A stretch of 64,000 bases of DNA from Blumeriella jaapii (taxonomy: Eukaryota > Ascomycota > Leotiomycetes > Helotiales > Drepanopezizaceae), in assembly GCA_009599575.1 (NCBI GenBank), contig VWND01000037.1, positions 1 through 64,000 of the forward strand. Reading direction: 5' to 3'. Below, one piece after another: positions 22,864-34,799 of this stretch; within the stretch, counting starts at the first letter, position 1; each line of letters starts with the position of its first letter. A model generated the notes under the pieces. The model was given only the letters and a program-made list of their open reading frames with translations. It ran no database searches and was not told the DNA's origin. The translations under genes and the position numbers were made by a program.

Positions 22864-23303
22864 AAACGACCGGACGATAACTCCGCTGCTAAAAGCATAA
22901 TTTAAATCGTGATTTTACTTATAACCGAAAAAAAGAAAAATGTTTATAAAATTGTTTACTAACTGTTTTATTATTTTTGTTATTTATTATTTTTCTTTTT
23001 ATTATATACTATTTTATTGTTTTTGTTTTGCTTACTTATATACAATTTAATTATTTTGTTTCATATATATTATTTATTTTTAAAACTTTTTTTTATATTA
23101 TTTAGAATATTTATTATACTTTTTTTTATTTGATTATACTTTTGTTTATCAAAACAAAAGCTTTATATATATTTAAACCGCATATTTAATACATTTATAT
23201 TGCTCGCATATTTTACGAAAACTATCTTTTATATATTTTATTATTTGCTACTTTTTGTATTATTTACTTTTTTCGTTGTTTTAAACGGGTGCTTATTTAA
23301 ATA
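22864..23303 (+). other. T-rich tail of B1 pol, interrupted by Copia-F
   Basis: This follows the pol stop at 22861. It is mostly T with few C/G and no conserved frame. The open stretch at 23200-23382 crosses the Copia-F boundary and is therefore not real. It ends with AAATA, the left copy of the Copia-F target site. Confidence 0.6.
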
Positions 23304-23605
23304 TGTTGCGCTATATTTGCATTCCTTTATTTCCTTTTATTTCTTTTGTTCCAGATTTATTTTTCCTGTACGCTTTCAGTAGTTAGATGTTCCTGGAGCT
23401 CGGAAAGGCTCGTAGTCACGTAATAACGAGCCTTTTCGAAAACTAGTTTTTCCGAGCGACTGATTAAACGAGCCCGAACCTTTCGTCTTCTGCGGAAAGC
23501 TCGCTAATCAGACTTAGAATAATACAAATAACATTTTATTGCATACAATTTATCCGTTTTAGCTTCCGGTAAAGGTTTTTATCGATTATTCAGCTATGCA
23601 CGACA
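23304..23605 (+). repeat. 5' LTR of Copia-F
   Basis: This LTR starts TGTTGCGCTATATTTGC and ends GCTATGCACGACA. A near-palindrome at 23401-23438 (GGCTCGT..ACGAGCC arms around AGTCACGTAATA) is kept in all Copia LTRs here and may be a regulatory site or RNA hairpin. Confidence 0.92.
23401..23438. repeat. Near-palindrome in Copia LTR
   Basis: The arms CGGAAAGGCTCGT and ACGAGCCTTTTCG flank AGTCACGTAATA. It is also kept at 31324-31361 and in reverse in Copia-G. It could be a binding site with a CACGTAA core or an RNA hairpin; seen by eye only. Confidence 0.5.
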
Positions 23606-25560
23606 ATTATAAGCCCCGGAGCCAATTAATAAGCTTTTTTCTGCAATGCATACGCTAAAAAACTCGTTAAAAATCCTTACCGATTAATCTATTCGAATTA
23701 TCAAAAGATATTCGTAAAAGATTATATTTTGCAAAGTTTTTCTTATTTAGCAAAAGGCCACGAATCGATAAAAAGCCATTAAAAATACGAAAAATACTAA
23801 TTTTTCGATTTTTTTAATTTATAAATTTTATTTTTATTTTTTTATTTTTTTTAATTCAGTCAATCGACTTTTTATAACGAAAACAATATATCGGTTTTTA
23901 CGAAAAAAAAGGTTTTTTTTTACGATTTAAAATCGTGGATTTTCTGATTAAAAACGTACAAATTTCACCGATTAAAGATTTTTCCTTTCGATTACACCGA
24001 TCCTAACCTTTTATTTCGCTTTTTTATTAACGAACGATTATAAAAACAGTTTTTTTACTAGTTTATCGATTAAAAAAACAAAAAGCGCTAAGTAAATTAC
24101 GATCGAAAAATACGCCGAATACAACGGTATAACCGAAGCAAAAAAGACCGCCGTTACGATTAATAATTTTTTCGATAAATTTCGACTAGCTAATTTGATT
24201 TTCGACGATTTAAAAAATAAAATCGATTATTTTTCGAAAAACTATTTAAAAAAACTTAAAAAATAGCAAAAGTACGTTATTGCCTACCAAAAGTTGCTCG
24301 ATTAAATTTTTTTAATTATAAAAATCAATTTAATAAACTTTGCAATTGCTTAATCGAAAATTAACGCTATTAATAATAAAAAAGCGTACGTTATTTTTTA
24401 TATTAATTTGCAAAAAGATTTTTTAATAAATAAAAATGTACGTAAAGTTAAAAATCCATATTACGAAAAAAAGCAAAAATTATTTTAAATATTCGTTCGT
24501 ATTTTAAAAAAAAATATTATTTCTGCATACTTTTCCGTAATTAGCTCCGTCAGATCTGATTATAAAAACACTTTCCGCAAAACGTATAACGGAAAAATAA
24601 ATATAACCGAATAAATAAAAAAATAACAGACCGTTTATAAAACAGCTGTCGAATATAAGATTTTTGATATAAATGGCCGCTACGCCGCTATCGATTTTCT
24701 CGACGCAATCGCCGTATATATTAATTTATAATAAGCGAACGGCAAAAAAGCTAAATATTTGAAAAACGAATTTGCCGGTTTTTTTTTATAAAAAAAACTT
24801 TAATCGAATTAAGTTTTATAATTTTTTTTTTTAAAAACAATCGAAAATTCGATAATTCAGGCCGAAAAATCGAAGTTTTCGCCACTTTTCTTTTCGATTT
24901 TAAAAATAACGATATTTCGAAAAATCGTAAAAAAAAAAAAAGAAAAAAGCAAAAAAAAAAAAAAAAAAAAAAGTATAATTGCTTATGCGACATTTTTAAA
25001 AAGCGTTATTTTTTTTTTTTTTTTAACCGATTGTAAAAAGCTTTTGTACGCAATAAATAATCGTTGTAAAAAAAAAAAACTTTTTTCAACTTTTTAAATA
25101 AGCAAAAGATCGCTGAAATGCGAAAAAAGCTGTTTTTTAATTACAAAAAAGCTTTAAAAGTTTTAAATAAAAAAAGTATTTAAATGGTCGCAATTAATAA
25201 AATTCTTAAAATCCTAATAAACAAGCCAAAACAAATTCCAAAGTCAATTTTTAAAAACGATCAGAAAAAGTTTTTTACCGCAACTTTTTGTTTTTTTTGC
25301 TTTGATGCGATCAAAAAGCATTTCGGAATTAATGTTTTAATTTTAAAGCTTGATTAATATTATTTTTTAAACAAAAATACTTTTTTTAACAATTGCTTTG
25401 AAACTTATTTAATAAACGACAAAAACCTTTTTATCGAAAAATCTTATAAAAAGATTAATAATTTTATCAACAGCGTTTATACAAATATATAAAGTTTTTC
25501 AATCGTCGAAAAAAAAAATCGTTTAATAAAAAAAGCCTTTTGCAAAAAAAATAAAAAGCT
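23606..25560 (+). pseudogene. Copia-F gag, decayed
   Basis: Coding signal is weak. The region lies between the 5' LTR and the GAG-pre-integrase domain and is collinear with 62641-64000 of Copia-G in the reverse strand. Frames are broken every 20-40 codons. Open stretches on the other strand (24993-24751) recur in both copies but lie over poly-A/T tracts. The primer-binding region ATTATAAGCCCCGGAG directly follows the LTR. The start is not decidable. Confidence 0.45.
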
Positions 25561-27040
25561 TTAGGATATGATTTTTAATAACGTGGCGTTCGTTTCAGAT
25601 TTTACTACTAATATTATTTCCGCTAGTTTTTTAGCTAAAAAAAATTATTAATTTTAAAGGTTAAATAATATTTTTCGTTCTGAAAGTTTTAAAAATTTTA
25701 TTTTAAAACGTTAATATTAAACGATCGCCGATTTTTATATATTTAAATATATTAAAATCAATTGCTTTTTTTATTCGTATTTTCCACGTAATAATTTAAA
25801 CTTTTTAAAACGTAATTCGTCCGGCCTAATAATTTATACAATTTCGAAACGTCGTACGCGTTATAAATTCAAAAAAAGCAGCGTATTTACGTACGATCGG
25901 AATAACGATGCGCGCTTATAACATTTTCGTTCGGGCTATTTAAATAAAAACGCGTTCGAAAAGCTGGTCGAAAACATTTGTAAAATAAAAATCAAAAGCT
26001 TAATTAAAGTAAAATGCGAAAAGTATGCTGTTACGTATTTAAAACAAATAATTTTAAAAGTAATATTAAAAAACAAATTTTCCAGGCTTTTTTTCGTATC
26101 GGCTAAAACTTTTACGATTATTTTAAAAGTCGTAGAAAAGCTTACAACGGCTCGACGTAAATATTTTTAATAAAAAACGAATATAATAAAAAGATTTAAG
26201 CTTTCGCTATTAAAACGAAAAATATAAAAATCGTTTTGAACCGTTTTTAAACGTTCGACGTATAAATAAAACGTTAATATAATTTTTTCATTTGCAAAAT
26301 TCGATAAAATAACGAATCGTCGGTAATTTCAAAGCAAAAAAATATTATTTCGAAATATCAGAAATAAGCGGAGCGCGAAAGTATCGATTTAAAATTGATT
26401 TTATTCTACGTGCACCAGCCAAACGGCTCGATCGAACAAGCAGAAAAAAAAGTAATTAAGCGTTCGATAAAAATAAAAATCGGAGCGGGCCTTTTAATTT
26501 CCTTTTGGCCCGAAACGATAAAAACAGCAGCGCATTTGTATAATATATCGCCGCTTATTAAAAAACAATTTAAGTTTTCAAATGAAATTTTACACAGCTG
26601 GTTTAAATAATATTTCCGGTACTACGACCTTGCTATTATAAAAGCGCGTACGGCCGATTTTAAACCAGATTAAAGCAAAGTTTATACGTATAAAGCTCGT
26701 GCGTATTTAATAATAAAAAATCGAAAAGCTATAAAATATAAAAAAAAATTTAAAATTTTTTCGAAAAAACATATCGGATATTTAATTAAATATAACGTTT
26801 TTAATATTTACAAAATCTAAATATTTTAGCTAATGCGTATAATTACGAGCCGAAACGTAGTATTTAACGAATTCAAATTTTACTTTTCGAAGCGTAAAAA
26901 TTCAAATTTTATAATTAAATTAAAATTTTAAAAAACCGTGGAATTTATCGAAAACGCGGAAAACGAAAAAGCTCAGGACGCTAAATATTAAATATTAGCG
27001 GACGGTTTTAATGGCGGCGCAAACCAGCAAAACTCGATGT
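25561..27040 (+). pseudogene. Copia-F protease / GAG-pre-integrase / integrase
   Basis: The GAG-pre-integrase zinc domain at about 25920-26060 reads HFRSGYLNKNAFEKLVENI then KVKCEKYAV (H..C..C). The integrase core follows. Its end is an open frame at 26395-26610 (VHQPNGSIEQAEKKVI, WPETIKTAAHLYNISPL). NGSIEQAE carries the catalytic Glu of the Copia DDE triad. The C-terminal part continues to about 27040 (RIITSRNVIFNEF). The protease site upstream is too damaged to name residues. It is a dead copy. Confidence 0.85.
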
Positions 27041-29660
27041 GCTAAAAGAAAAATGATACAAAAAAAAAGCTATTATTATAAAACGAGCAATTTCCAAATT
27101 TTACAAAAAGAAATGGAAATTCTTTTCCACCGGAGCCGCTATCAGGATTTATTTCAGGCCTTTTTGGTAAACTTCCAAAGCCTACGATAAAGGAAAAAAA
27201 CATTTTAATACCAATGGATTTAAACATTCCAAAGGATAAAGCCAAATCCTCGGAGATAAAAGACCTAATAAAAGTCGAGGTAATCGAGCCTTTCTTTACG
27301 GTCGATTCAAACGTTCAGAGCTCGAAGGTAATAATCCTTTATAAAAGCTTTTTCGACAAAGCTATTACCGACCAGTTTTAATTTTTAAAACTAATTATTA
27401 ATCGGAAATATACAAAACATATCCGAAACACTTTGACCGACGTAATAAAAGCGTTAAAAAATCATGAAAATTTAAAAAAAAGTAACAGACTAGCAAAACT
27501 TATTATTGCAAAATAAAATAAAGCAAAGCAAAGCTTTAAAAGATTTTTCGGCGCGAGTATAAAAATAGCTTTATATAAAAAAGCGCGCAATTCAATTTTT
27601 TAAATTATAATTAAAAGTTATCGCCCGGCAAATCAAGCGCTAAATCGATTTAAAATAAAACAGCCATTTAAACGCTTGCTTTTAAAAGCTTTTTTAAGGC
27701 TGATTATTAAAAAGGAGGTATTATTTAAAAAAATAAAAAAAAACAAATCGAAATTTCCGATAAGCGATAAAAAACAATTAATTTTAAAAACTGCCAAACG
27801 AAATCGTACAAATTTTATTTTATATTGGCCGGATAAACCGGAAATATACGCCACGATATACGAAATTTTTTAATTAATAGCTCCATTTATTAAATAACAA
27901 ATCGACGAATTCGTTTATACGTTTTAAACAAACGAGCCGATTTAAATAAATAGAAAAAACCTTTAAGCTGTCTACGTAATAATAGCGGCTTCGATAAAAA
28001 AAAAATCGGTAAAAAACATTTAATTTTTCGACCAAAAACAATATCGGAACAATTTACCGAAAGCTTTAAAAAACTAAAACGAATTGAAAAACTACCAAAT
28101 GGAAAAGCAGTTCAAAAAAAAAGCAAAAACCGAAATTAAAAACTTAAAAATCAAAAAGTGCTGAAGAATTATTAAAAAAAATAAAACCATAAAACCCATT
28201 TTATTTAAATAAATTTTCATATACAAAACAAACAGCTTAAGCGAATTGCAACGGTGCAAATCGAAACTAATCGTTAAAAAAAAAAACTTTTAAAACGAAG
28301 CTTTAATTTTTTTTATATACGCAGCTATATTCGCAGCCCGTTTTTTCCGAACGGTTATAACGCTAGCGGCTTATTTCGATCTGAAAATTAAGCAATTCGA
28401 TATAATTAATACTTTCGTTAATGCAAAACAAAATTTTAGAAATAAGCTAATTACGTATTATCTGTCTAATAAATTTAAATAACCAAATATAATAATACAA
28501 TTAAACCGAGCTTTGTATAAATTAAGAAACTTTCCAGCTTTGTAATACGGCGAATTCGCTAATATTTTAAAAAAGCTAAAGCTCGAATTAATAAGCGAAA
28601 AGCTTTGTATATTCGCTAACGAAATACGAAGCGTATACGTGGCGTTTTACGTCGACGATATTTAAGTTTTATACCACGCCTTTTATTCGTTAAAAGCCGA
28701 CGAAATTATTTTCGGTTTGAAAAAAGTTTACGAATTTACAAATATAAAAAATCTGAATTATTTTTTCGGAATTTATATTTTACGAAACAAACAAAAAAAG
28801 AAAATCTTTTTATTTTACGATTCGTATATCGAAAAAATCGCTACGAAATTTGATATATGCAAAAAGCGCTTTTTAAATACGCTTTTTTCAATCTGCGAAT
28901 TTATTAAAAACCCAAGCGTAGCTACGCTTTCGCAGATTAAAAAATATTAAAAAAAAGTCGGTTTAATTTTATATACGGCCATTATGCTTCGACCCGACGT
29001 AGCTTTCGCAGCCTTTCAGTTTTTTTTATTTTTTTACCAACTTAAATTTTTAATATTTCGAAACAGCTAATTAAACGCTTCGATATTTTTATAAAACGAA
29101 GTTCCTAAAGATCGTTTATAATCGGAAAAAGCGAAAAAAAACCAATTGATAATTTTTACCGACGCCTTTTTTTTCGCCGACGACCTAAAAACTCGGAAAT
29201 TTTTTCAGAATTATATTTTTTTTTTTTTCGAAAGTATTATTTTGTAAAAGACTGTACGATAAAACATAATTATTACTTTTTTTATTAAAGCGGAATTATT
29301 TGTTTATATAGCGACCGTAAAAAAAATAATAATATTTCAACGTTTTTTTAAAAAGTTTCGATTCGATATTATTTTTTAAATAAAACGTATATTGCGACAA
29401 TTAACAAACGATCAAATTAATCGTAAAAAAAAAAAAAAAAGATTTTTACGAAGCTTCGCTACGTCGATATAAGCAATATATAAATTCGCTAAAAATATTA
29501 AAATAAAAAATTCAAAATCATATACTTTTTAATAAATAAAATGCACGCAAACGGTTTTATTAAAAATCTAACTCGACAAAAGCACGAAAGTTTCGTTAAA
29601 CTTTTTAATTTACGAAATTCTCGAAATCTTATCGAAAAGCTCGATTAATCGAGCTGAAAA
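27041..29660 (+). pseudogene. Copia-F reverse transcriptase and RNase H
   Basis: The linker frame 27676-27873 (FILYWPDKPEIYATIYEIF) is shared with Copia-G. RT contains a degraded KARLV box near 28260, KQFDIINTFVNA at about 28390, LNRALYKLR at about 28504, and the catalytic box YVAFYVDDIQVLYH at about 28635, where YVDD is intact. The open frame 28717-28950 has NLNYFFGIYILR and DSYIEKIATKF. RNase H follows, with a damaged IIFTDAFF site near 29150. Stops elsewhere inactivate the chain. Confidence 0.9.
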
Positions 29661-29929
29661 ACTTGCATTTTACAGGCGTATATTTATTTAAACAAACTTT
29701 TATTAAAACTTAAATATAGCAAAAACTATTTTTTAAGCAAAGAAAATCCGAATCTTTCGCAAATTTAAAAACTTAAAACCAAACCGCTTAGTTTTGCAAA
29801 AAGTCAAAAATATAATTCGCTAAAATAATAATTCGCGTCCGACGCTTCGCGATAATCAAATCTGAAATAAACTCTCCGATAGCTTTTTCAAAAACAGCTG
29901 CCGCCGGCTATATAGCCGGAGCATTTTTT

Positions 29930-31030
29930 TTTTTTTGCGAAGTTTTATCAGGCTAAAAACCAAAAACGTTCGGCAAAAAGGTCGCCGCGAAATTCTTTTT
30001 TAAACTTTTAAAAACGAAAGCATTTTTTAATAAATCGTAGCCAGGCCCTATTTCGCCAGCACGTAAAACAGACGTAAAAGTTTTTATTCGAAAAGCAAAA
30101 ATCTGAAAAATTTTACGAGCCGCGGCGAGCTTCGCGTTAATAATACGCTTTATATTTATTAATTTCGCTTTTAAGTTACGATCGATTTAAAAGCTTATTT
30201 TTTTGCATTTTCAAAGCCGTTAACCGTAAAATAAAAAATAACCGTTATATCCTAAAAATCGATTAACAGAAACGATAAAATTTTTCGATAAAACTAACCG
30301 TTTTAATAATTTTATTAACCCGAGTTTTAAAAACGAAAAACTACGCAGCCAAAATATTCGCGTCGGCCGGAATATACGACGTGTTAATTGCGTAGCACCG
30401 ATAGCAACGAGCTTTAGCTAAATTCGATAAGCAGTTATAATTTAGGTTTTTAATTCCTTCGCGAATAATATAAGTTATATAAAAAATAAAATTAAAAAAC
30501 CCAGAAATAACAGGCTTTCTAGCTTTAATACGAGCGCGTTTTTAAAAACGATTATCGTTATTATTTTTATTTTTAATTTTTTCGCCTTAATAATTCTCGG
30601 CCGCTTTTTTTCCAAAAGCGCTAATATTCTGCCCTTCTTTTTCGGAAATGTTATTAAAACCGAAACTACCGCTAATAGCTTTTTTACCGCCAGCAGCGTT
30701 TTCTTTATTTTTAGGCGTTATATCGGTATTTTCGAGGCCAAGCAAATATAAATCTCCGAAAAAACCGTTTAAAAACGAAATATCGAAAAGGTCGCTTTTT
30801 TCGAAAAAGTTAAAAAAAAACGAATTAGCCGAAAAAGCCGATTAATTGCGCAAAATGGATTTCGCAAAACTTCGATTACGCAAGCGCCGAAGACTGAAAA
30901 TCCGAGAAGCTGGGCCAACTGGTCGCGTAAAACTACGCGGACGACCTTTTTTAAATATAAAAAAGGCTATATCGATATTTTTAATTAAAATAATAAAATC
31001 TAAATCTATTAAAAAACTGGTGGAAAAATA
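29930..31030 (-). pseudogene. Unrecognised antisense frame in Copia-F (between RNase H and 3' LTR)
   Basis: On the strand opposite to pol, a single frame runs about 350 codons with few stops, all TAA/TAG. Protein-like blocks include FLNGFFGDLYLLG, NAAGGKKAISGSFG, NYNCLSNLAKARCYRCY and SYIPADANILAA. The same blocks stand in Copia-G on the plus strand (50813-51960: FLNGFFGDLYLLG, KAISGSFGPGG, NYDCLSNLAKARCCRCY). A stop after RN is shared by both copies. The sense strand also has two open stretches here (30648-30845 and 30846-31031), so strand is inferred from the longer extent. I recognise no domain and assign no function. Confidence 0.5.
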
Positions 31031-31226
31031 AAAAAATTAAGGTTTTCAAAAGCGACGAATCGCTTATTTAAACTGAATTAGCTTTATTTACGCTTCTCAA
31101 CGATAAAAAATATAAACAAATTATATAAATATTACAATATCGCGTTACGGCCGCATTCGAACGACAAAAAACCTTTCCGCGTTTTAAAAATAGCTAATCA
31201 CCGGATTGGCAATTAGCTAAAAAATA

Positions 31227-31528
31227 TATTACGTTATATTTGCATTCTTTTATTTCTTTTTATTTTTTTTGTTTCAAATTTATTTTTTTTATACGCTTTT
31301 AATAATTAAATATTTTTAAAACTCGGAAAAACTCGTAGTCACGTAATAACGAGCCTTTTCGGAAACTAATTTTTCCGAGCGACTAATTAAGCGAGCCCGA
31401 ACCTTCCGTTTTTTGCGGAAAGCTCGCCAGTCAGACTTAAAATAATACAAGTAACATTTTACTGCATACAATTCATCCGTTCCAGCCTCCGGTGAGGGTT
31501 TCTACCGATTATTCAGCTATGCACGACA
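31227..31528 (+). repeat. 3' LTR of Copia-F
   Basis: This 302-bp LTR starts TATTACGTTATATTTGC and ends GCTATGCACGACA. It is preceded by AGCTAAAAAATATA, the likely polypurine tract. It differs from the 5' LTR by transitions. Confidence 0.92.
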
Positions 31529-31766
31529 AAATAATTATAATTTATTAAAAAAACAGCATGCGGATTTCCGTAGCTTTTAAATACAAATACTTTACAATCT
31601 CCGTACTTTTTCTTAATTACTTTTTAACAAATATAATATACTTTTTTAATTAACAAACCCATCGATATCATATCGTTTCCTAAATAAAACGTTGCCAAAC
31701 CTGGTAAATTTATTTTTAATCTATTTTGAAACGGAACTATTATACGCAATTTTTTCGAATTCAAGC
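31529..31766 (+). other. B1 segment between Copia-F and CV3
   Basis: This is unique sequence joining the B1 tail (to 23303) and ORF3 (from 38187). No firm frame is seen. It ends in CAAGC, the left target site of CV3. It may carry the 5' end or leader of ORF3. Confidence 0.55.
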
Positions 31767-32033
31767 TGTAACGATTTACTCTTTTGCCACCTCGTGTGTC
31801 ACCCCAGCAACTACGTATAATTGCAAGCTCCCTGGTCTCCTGGTGGGTCTCCTATCAACTGTGGAAACTATTATATATATAAGACTTTTTCCTTTTAGCA
31901 ACTTTTGCCTTCTGCAATTGTTAATTCTAAATAAATATTTTTGTTACAAAACCAAAAGCTCGTTTTTCATATCATATAAACTCGGCGATTAATTAATTGA
32001 TTTCCCAGCCCTTCGACTAATTAAATCGTCACA
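31767..32033 (+). repeat. 5' LTR of CV3
   Basis: This LTR runs from TGTAACGATTTACTC to AAATCGTCACA. TATATATATAAGAC near 31870 is the likely TATA box. Internal sequence follows with TTATCAACAACTC, the presumed primer-binding region. Confidence 0.94.
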
Positions 32034-32149
32034 TTATCAACAACTCTTTTTCTACGCTAGCGACGGCGTAAACTATTTCTTTTCTCGAATTCTTCACGGG
32101 TTACACCAAGATAATCGACCGGTCGTAAAAAAGCTTATTTCCGTATTTC

Positions 32150-33860
32150 GCGAAAGATAGCTTTTGTTCAACGATCCCCTTCTTAACAAAGCTTTTCAGC
32201 TCCTGCTACTACACCTCAACCTCCCTTTTTTCAATCAGCGAAGCAACCTCCCCCAAAAGCTTCTTTTTCTGAAAAACAATCCTTCCCCCGAAGAAAAAAA
32301 AACAAAAAAAAAAGCAGAGCGCTAACCATTTCGCCTGCCATCTTCTTACAGCCTAGCGCTAAAAGCATTCAGTTGAAACTTCTGCAAAATCAATTAAAAA
32401 AAACGCAAAAGCGTAAACGACAACTTTTGGAAATTATACGACTGCGACAAACCTTTCAATTAAAGCGTTTAATAAAATCTATCGAACGTACTTCTGCCAG
32501 TCGCGAATCTGCTACTTCTCTCCTTTTTCGCAACGTTTCATTTTAATCAACAAACGCTGCAAATCAATTTTCACGCTTTTCGCGAACTCTTTTTGAATCT
32601 CCCCTTAACGGCCAAAACTCTAGCGCGCTTTTTAAACGTTATAATTCTTATTTATTTACTAAATTTCGATTAGCTCGCATAAAACGCGTTTCGAATCTTA
32701 AATTTAAATTAAATAATAATAAAAATTACAAAACACGCCACTGAAAAATTAAAATTTTCGATAACCTCGAATTTTACCACGACTATTTCGCTAGCGATCG
32801 ATTTCGCAAAAATTATATACTCGATCAGACCGAAAACGTAGCAAAAAAGTTCCTGATCCCGCGTATTTTAAACCGTTCCGACCTTATACTTCCCGAAGAA
32901 TTAATAAAAAAAATCGCCGATTTCCTGGCCGATTTTTCAAATATTTAAAAAGCGGAAAACGAATTCAAAATATTTGCAATAAATACGCACGACGATTTTT
33001 AGCGATTTTATCTGCGATTTTCCATTTTCGCAGCGAACGCCTAAATACGGACCGATAAACAGCTTCGGAACGTCCTCCGCGATAAAATACCAAAGCGTCT
33101 ACAAAAAAAACTGCATTTAAAATAAGCGCGTACAACGATCTTTAAAAATTAGCTTATCGCCGTTCGTTAAAAAAAACAAAATCAGTTAGCTAAACGAATT
33201 TTATACGCGAATCGCTTTTTAACCAAATTTATTATTTATCAAAATGGTAGATTCTTAATTAAAGCGTATTACGAGTCAAATCGTACGTACGAAAATCGTT
33301 TAAATGCTTCACAGGCTTTTTCTTAACTTTTTATTTTTCCTTTTCTTCCACGCCAAAACGCTCCTTTTAGCGTTTTTCTTTTTCGATCGGATCAACGATA
33401 ACGCTCGTTTTCTGCTCCACACCAAAAAGTTCAGAAAAACCAATTTGCAAAATCTTTTACGGGCCGATCCTCGGTTTTATCCAAAAGCCCTCCCAAGCTA
33501 ATAAATATAAACGAAATCGAACCGGCCGAAGATTCGCTTTTTAATAATAATAATAAAAACGAAAACCCTTTTTCAAACGATTTTTAAAACGCATACGAAA
33601 AAATCGAAAACTCTTCCGCTAATCGAAGAAACGCCCAGGCCTAAGCAAAACCTTTTTTTTAAGCGTATTGCGCGATATACGTTATTTTGACGTTCGAAAG
33701 CTTTTTAATAACGATTCACTAACAATTCCCGTTATATTTATTAAAAATAGCCTTTCGTACAAAATAAAAGCGCTCGCCGACTTTAAAGCGAACGGTTATA
33801 CGTTAATCGATTCGGCGCTAATTAAATTTTTTTCTTTTTTTTTAAAACTTTTAATTTAAT
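32150..33860 (+). pseudogene. CV3 gag and protease
   Basis: Gag has the conserved block LDQTENVAKKFLIP, IADFLADFS at about 32820-32945. Further blocks around 33000-33300 are shared with CV1 and CV4. The protease frame 33668-33859 (RYFDVRKLFNNDSL, SYKIKALADFKANGYTLIDSALI) has the active-site D, with the following residues mutated. A frame at 33304-33501 recurs in all CV copies. The start is not decidable. Confidence 0.7.
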
Positions 33861-34799
33861 TTTTTCCGGCTCCTTTTTTTATAAAAAAGTATAATAAAGC
33901 TCGTAATTATTTAATTATATATTTTACGCTTCTTAACTTTATTATTAATAATCGAATACAATCGTTTATTTCTTTTTTAATTATCAATTTCGGAAATTAT
34001 AGCGTAATTTTAAAAAAAGCTTGGCTGGCCGAACACTAAGTTTTATTAAACTGTAATAAACGCAAGCTTTATTGGCCGAAGTCTTACCCCCCCATAGCCT
34101 TCTACGCTCGTTATATTAAAATCTCTTATTTGCATCCCCGAAAAATTCAATTTCGCCATCAAAACGACGCTATAAAACGTAATAAAAACCTTAACCAATT
34201 ATAGCAAATCTACGACGCTGTGCGAAGCGCGAAAAGATCGAATTTCACTCGCGGTGCCAATTTCGATAGCGACGCTAATAAAATAATATAAGAAATTACA
34301 CCACCTTCCCAGGCTAACGATCCCTTTTTTATTATTTTTCCTTTTTTTTTTTCTTTTCTCCCTTCGTCAAAACAGCTTTCTCGTTTTACGAAAAACAATT
34401 ACATCAAAAACCGAAAAAAAGCTCTCGCCGCGATAACCTTTCAGCTTAATATAATCGATAATTCAAACAAGCCACCTTCTGAACTTTCCAAACGACCAGT
34501 TCGAAAACGAATCCCTTAACCTACTGCTTACCCAATTTCCATTTGCCAAATCATTGCATACGCTTTCAAGCTAATCTTCAGAAAAAAAGCAGTTAAAATG
34601 TTTTCAACCTTCTTATACGAAATCGATAAAATACTAAACGACCTTACGTACAACACTTTCCTTAAAACCTAATCTCACAGCTTTTTCGAACGTTTCAAAA
34701 CCAATAAAATATCGATTTCGACCTTTTCAATCAGCTTAGCAGAGTTAATTTCGAATAAACCTTTTTTCGAATTTTTTCCCCCGGAATACAAAAACCTCG
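33861..34799 (+). other. CV3 spacer between protease and RT
   Basis: This is the collinear linker of pol, C-rich on this strand (for example CCCCCCC near 34087). It contains the 37-bp module in inverted orientation (34245-34281). An antisense open stretch (34398-34210) also appears in CV1 (49997-49815) and is explained by shared sequence. No domain is named. Confidence 0.55.

Larger units (their letters stand above)
23304..31528 (+). mobile_element. Copia-F, full length (8.2 kb), plus strand
   Basis: Two 302-bp LTRs (23304-23605 and 31227-31528) and a perfect 5-bp TSD AAATA (23299-23303, 31529-31533) bound the element. The order gag, GAG-pre-integrase, IN, RT, RNase H is that of Ty1/Copia. 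At 8,225 bp it is long for a fungal Copia. The surplus is about 1.5 kb between RNase H and the 3' LTR. A second copy (Copia-G) has the same extra region. Confidence 0.92.

Noticed and set aside
23200..23382. 60-codon frame MLAYFTKTIFYIF..
   Set aside because: It spans the Copia-F insertion junction at 23304, so it is a chimera without a biological unit.
31726..31992. 88-codon frame across the start of CV3
   Set aside because: It runs from B1 sequence into the CV3 LTR; similar LTR frames at 41867 and 12796 are non-coding LTR sequence.
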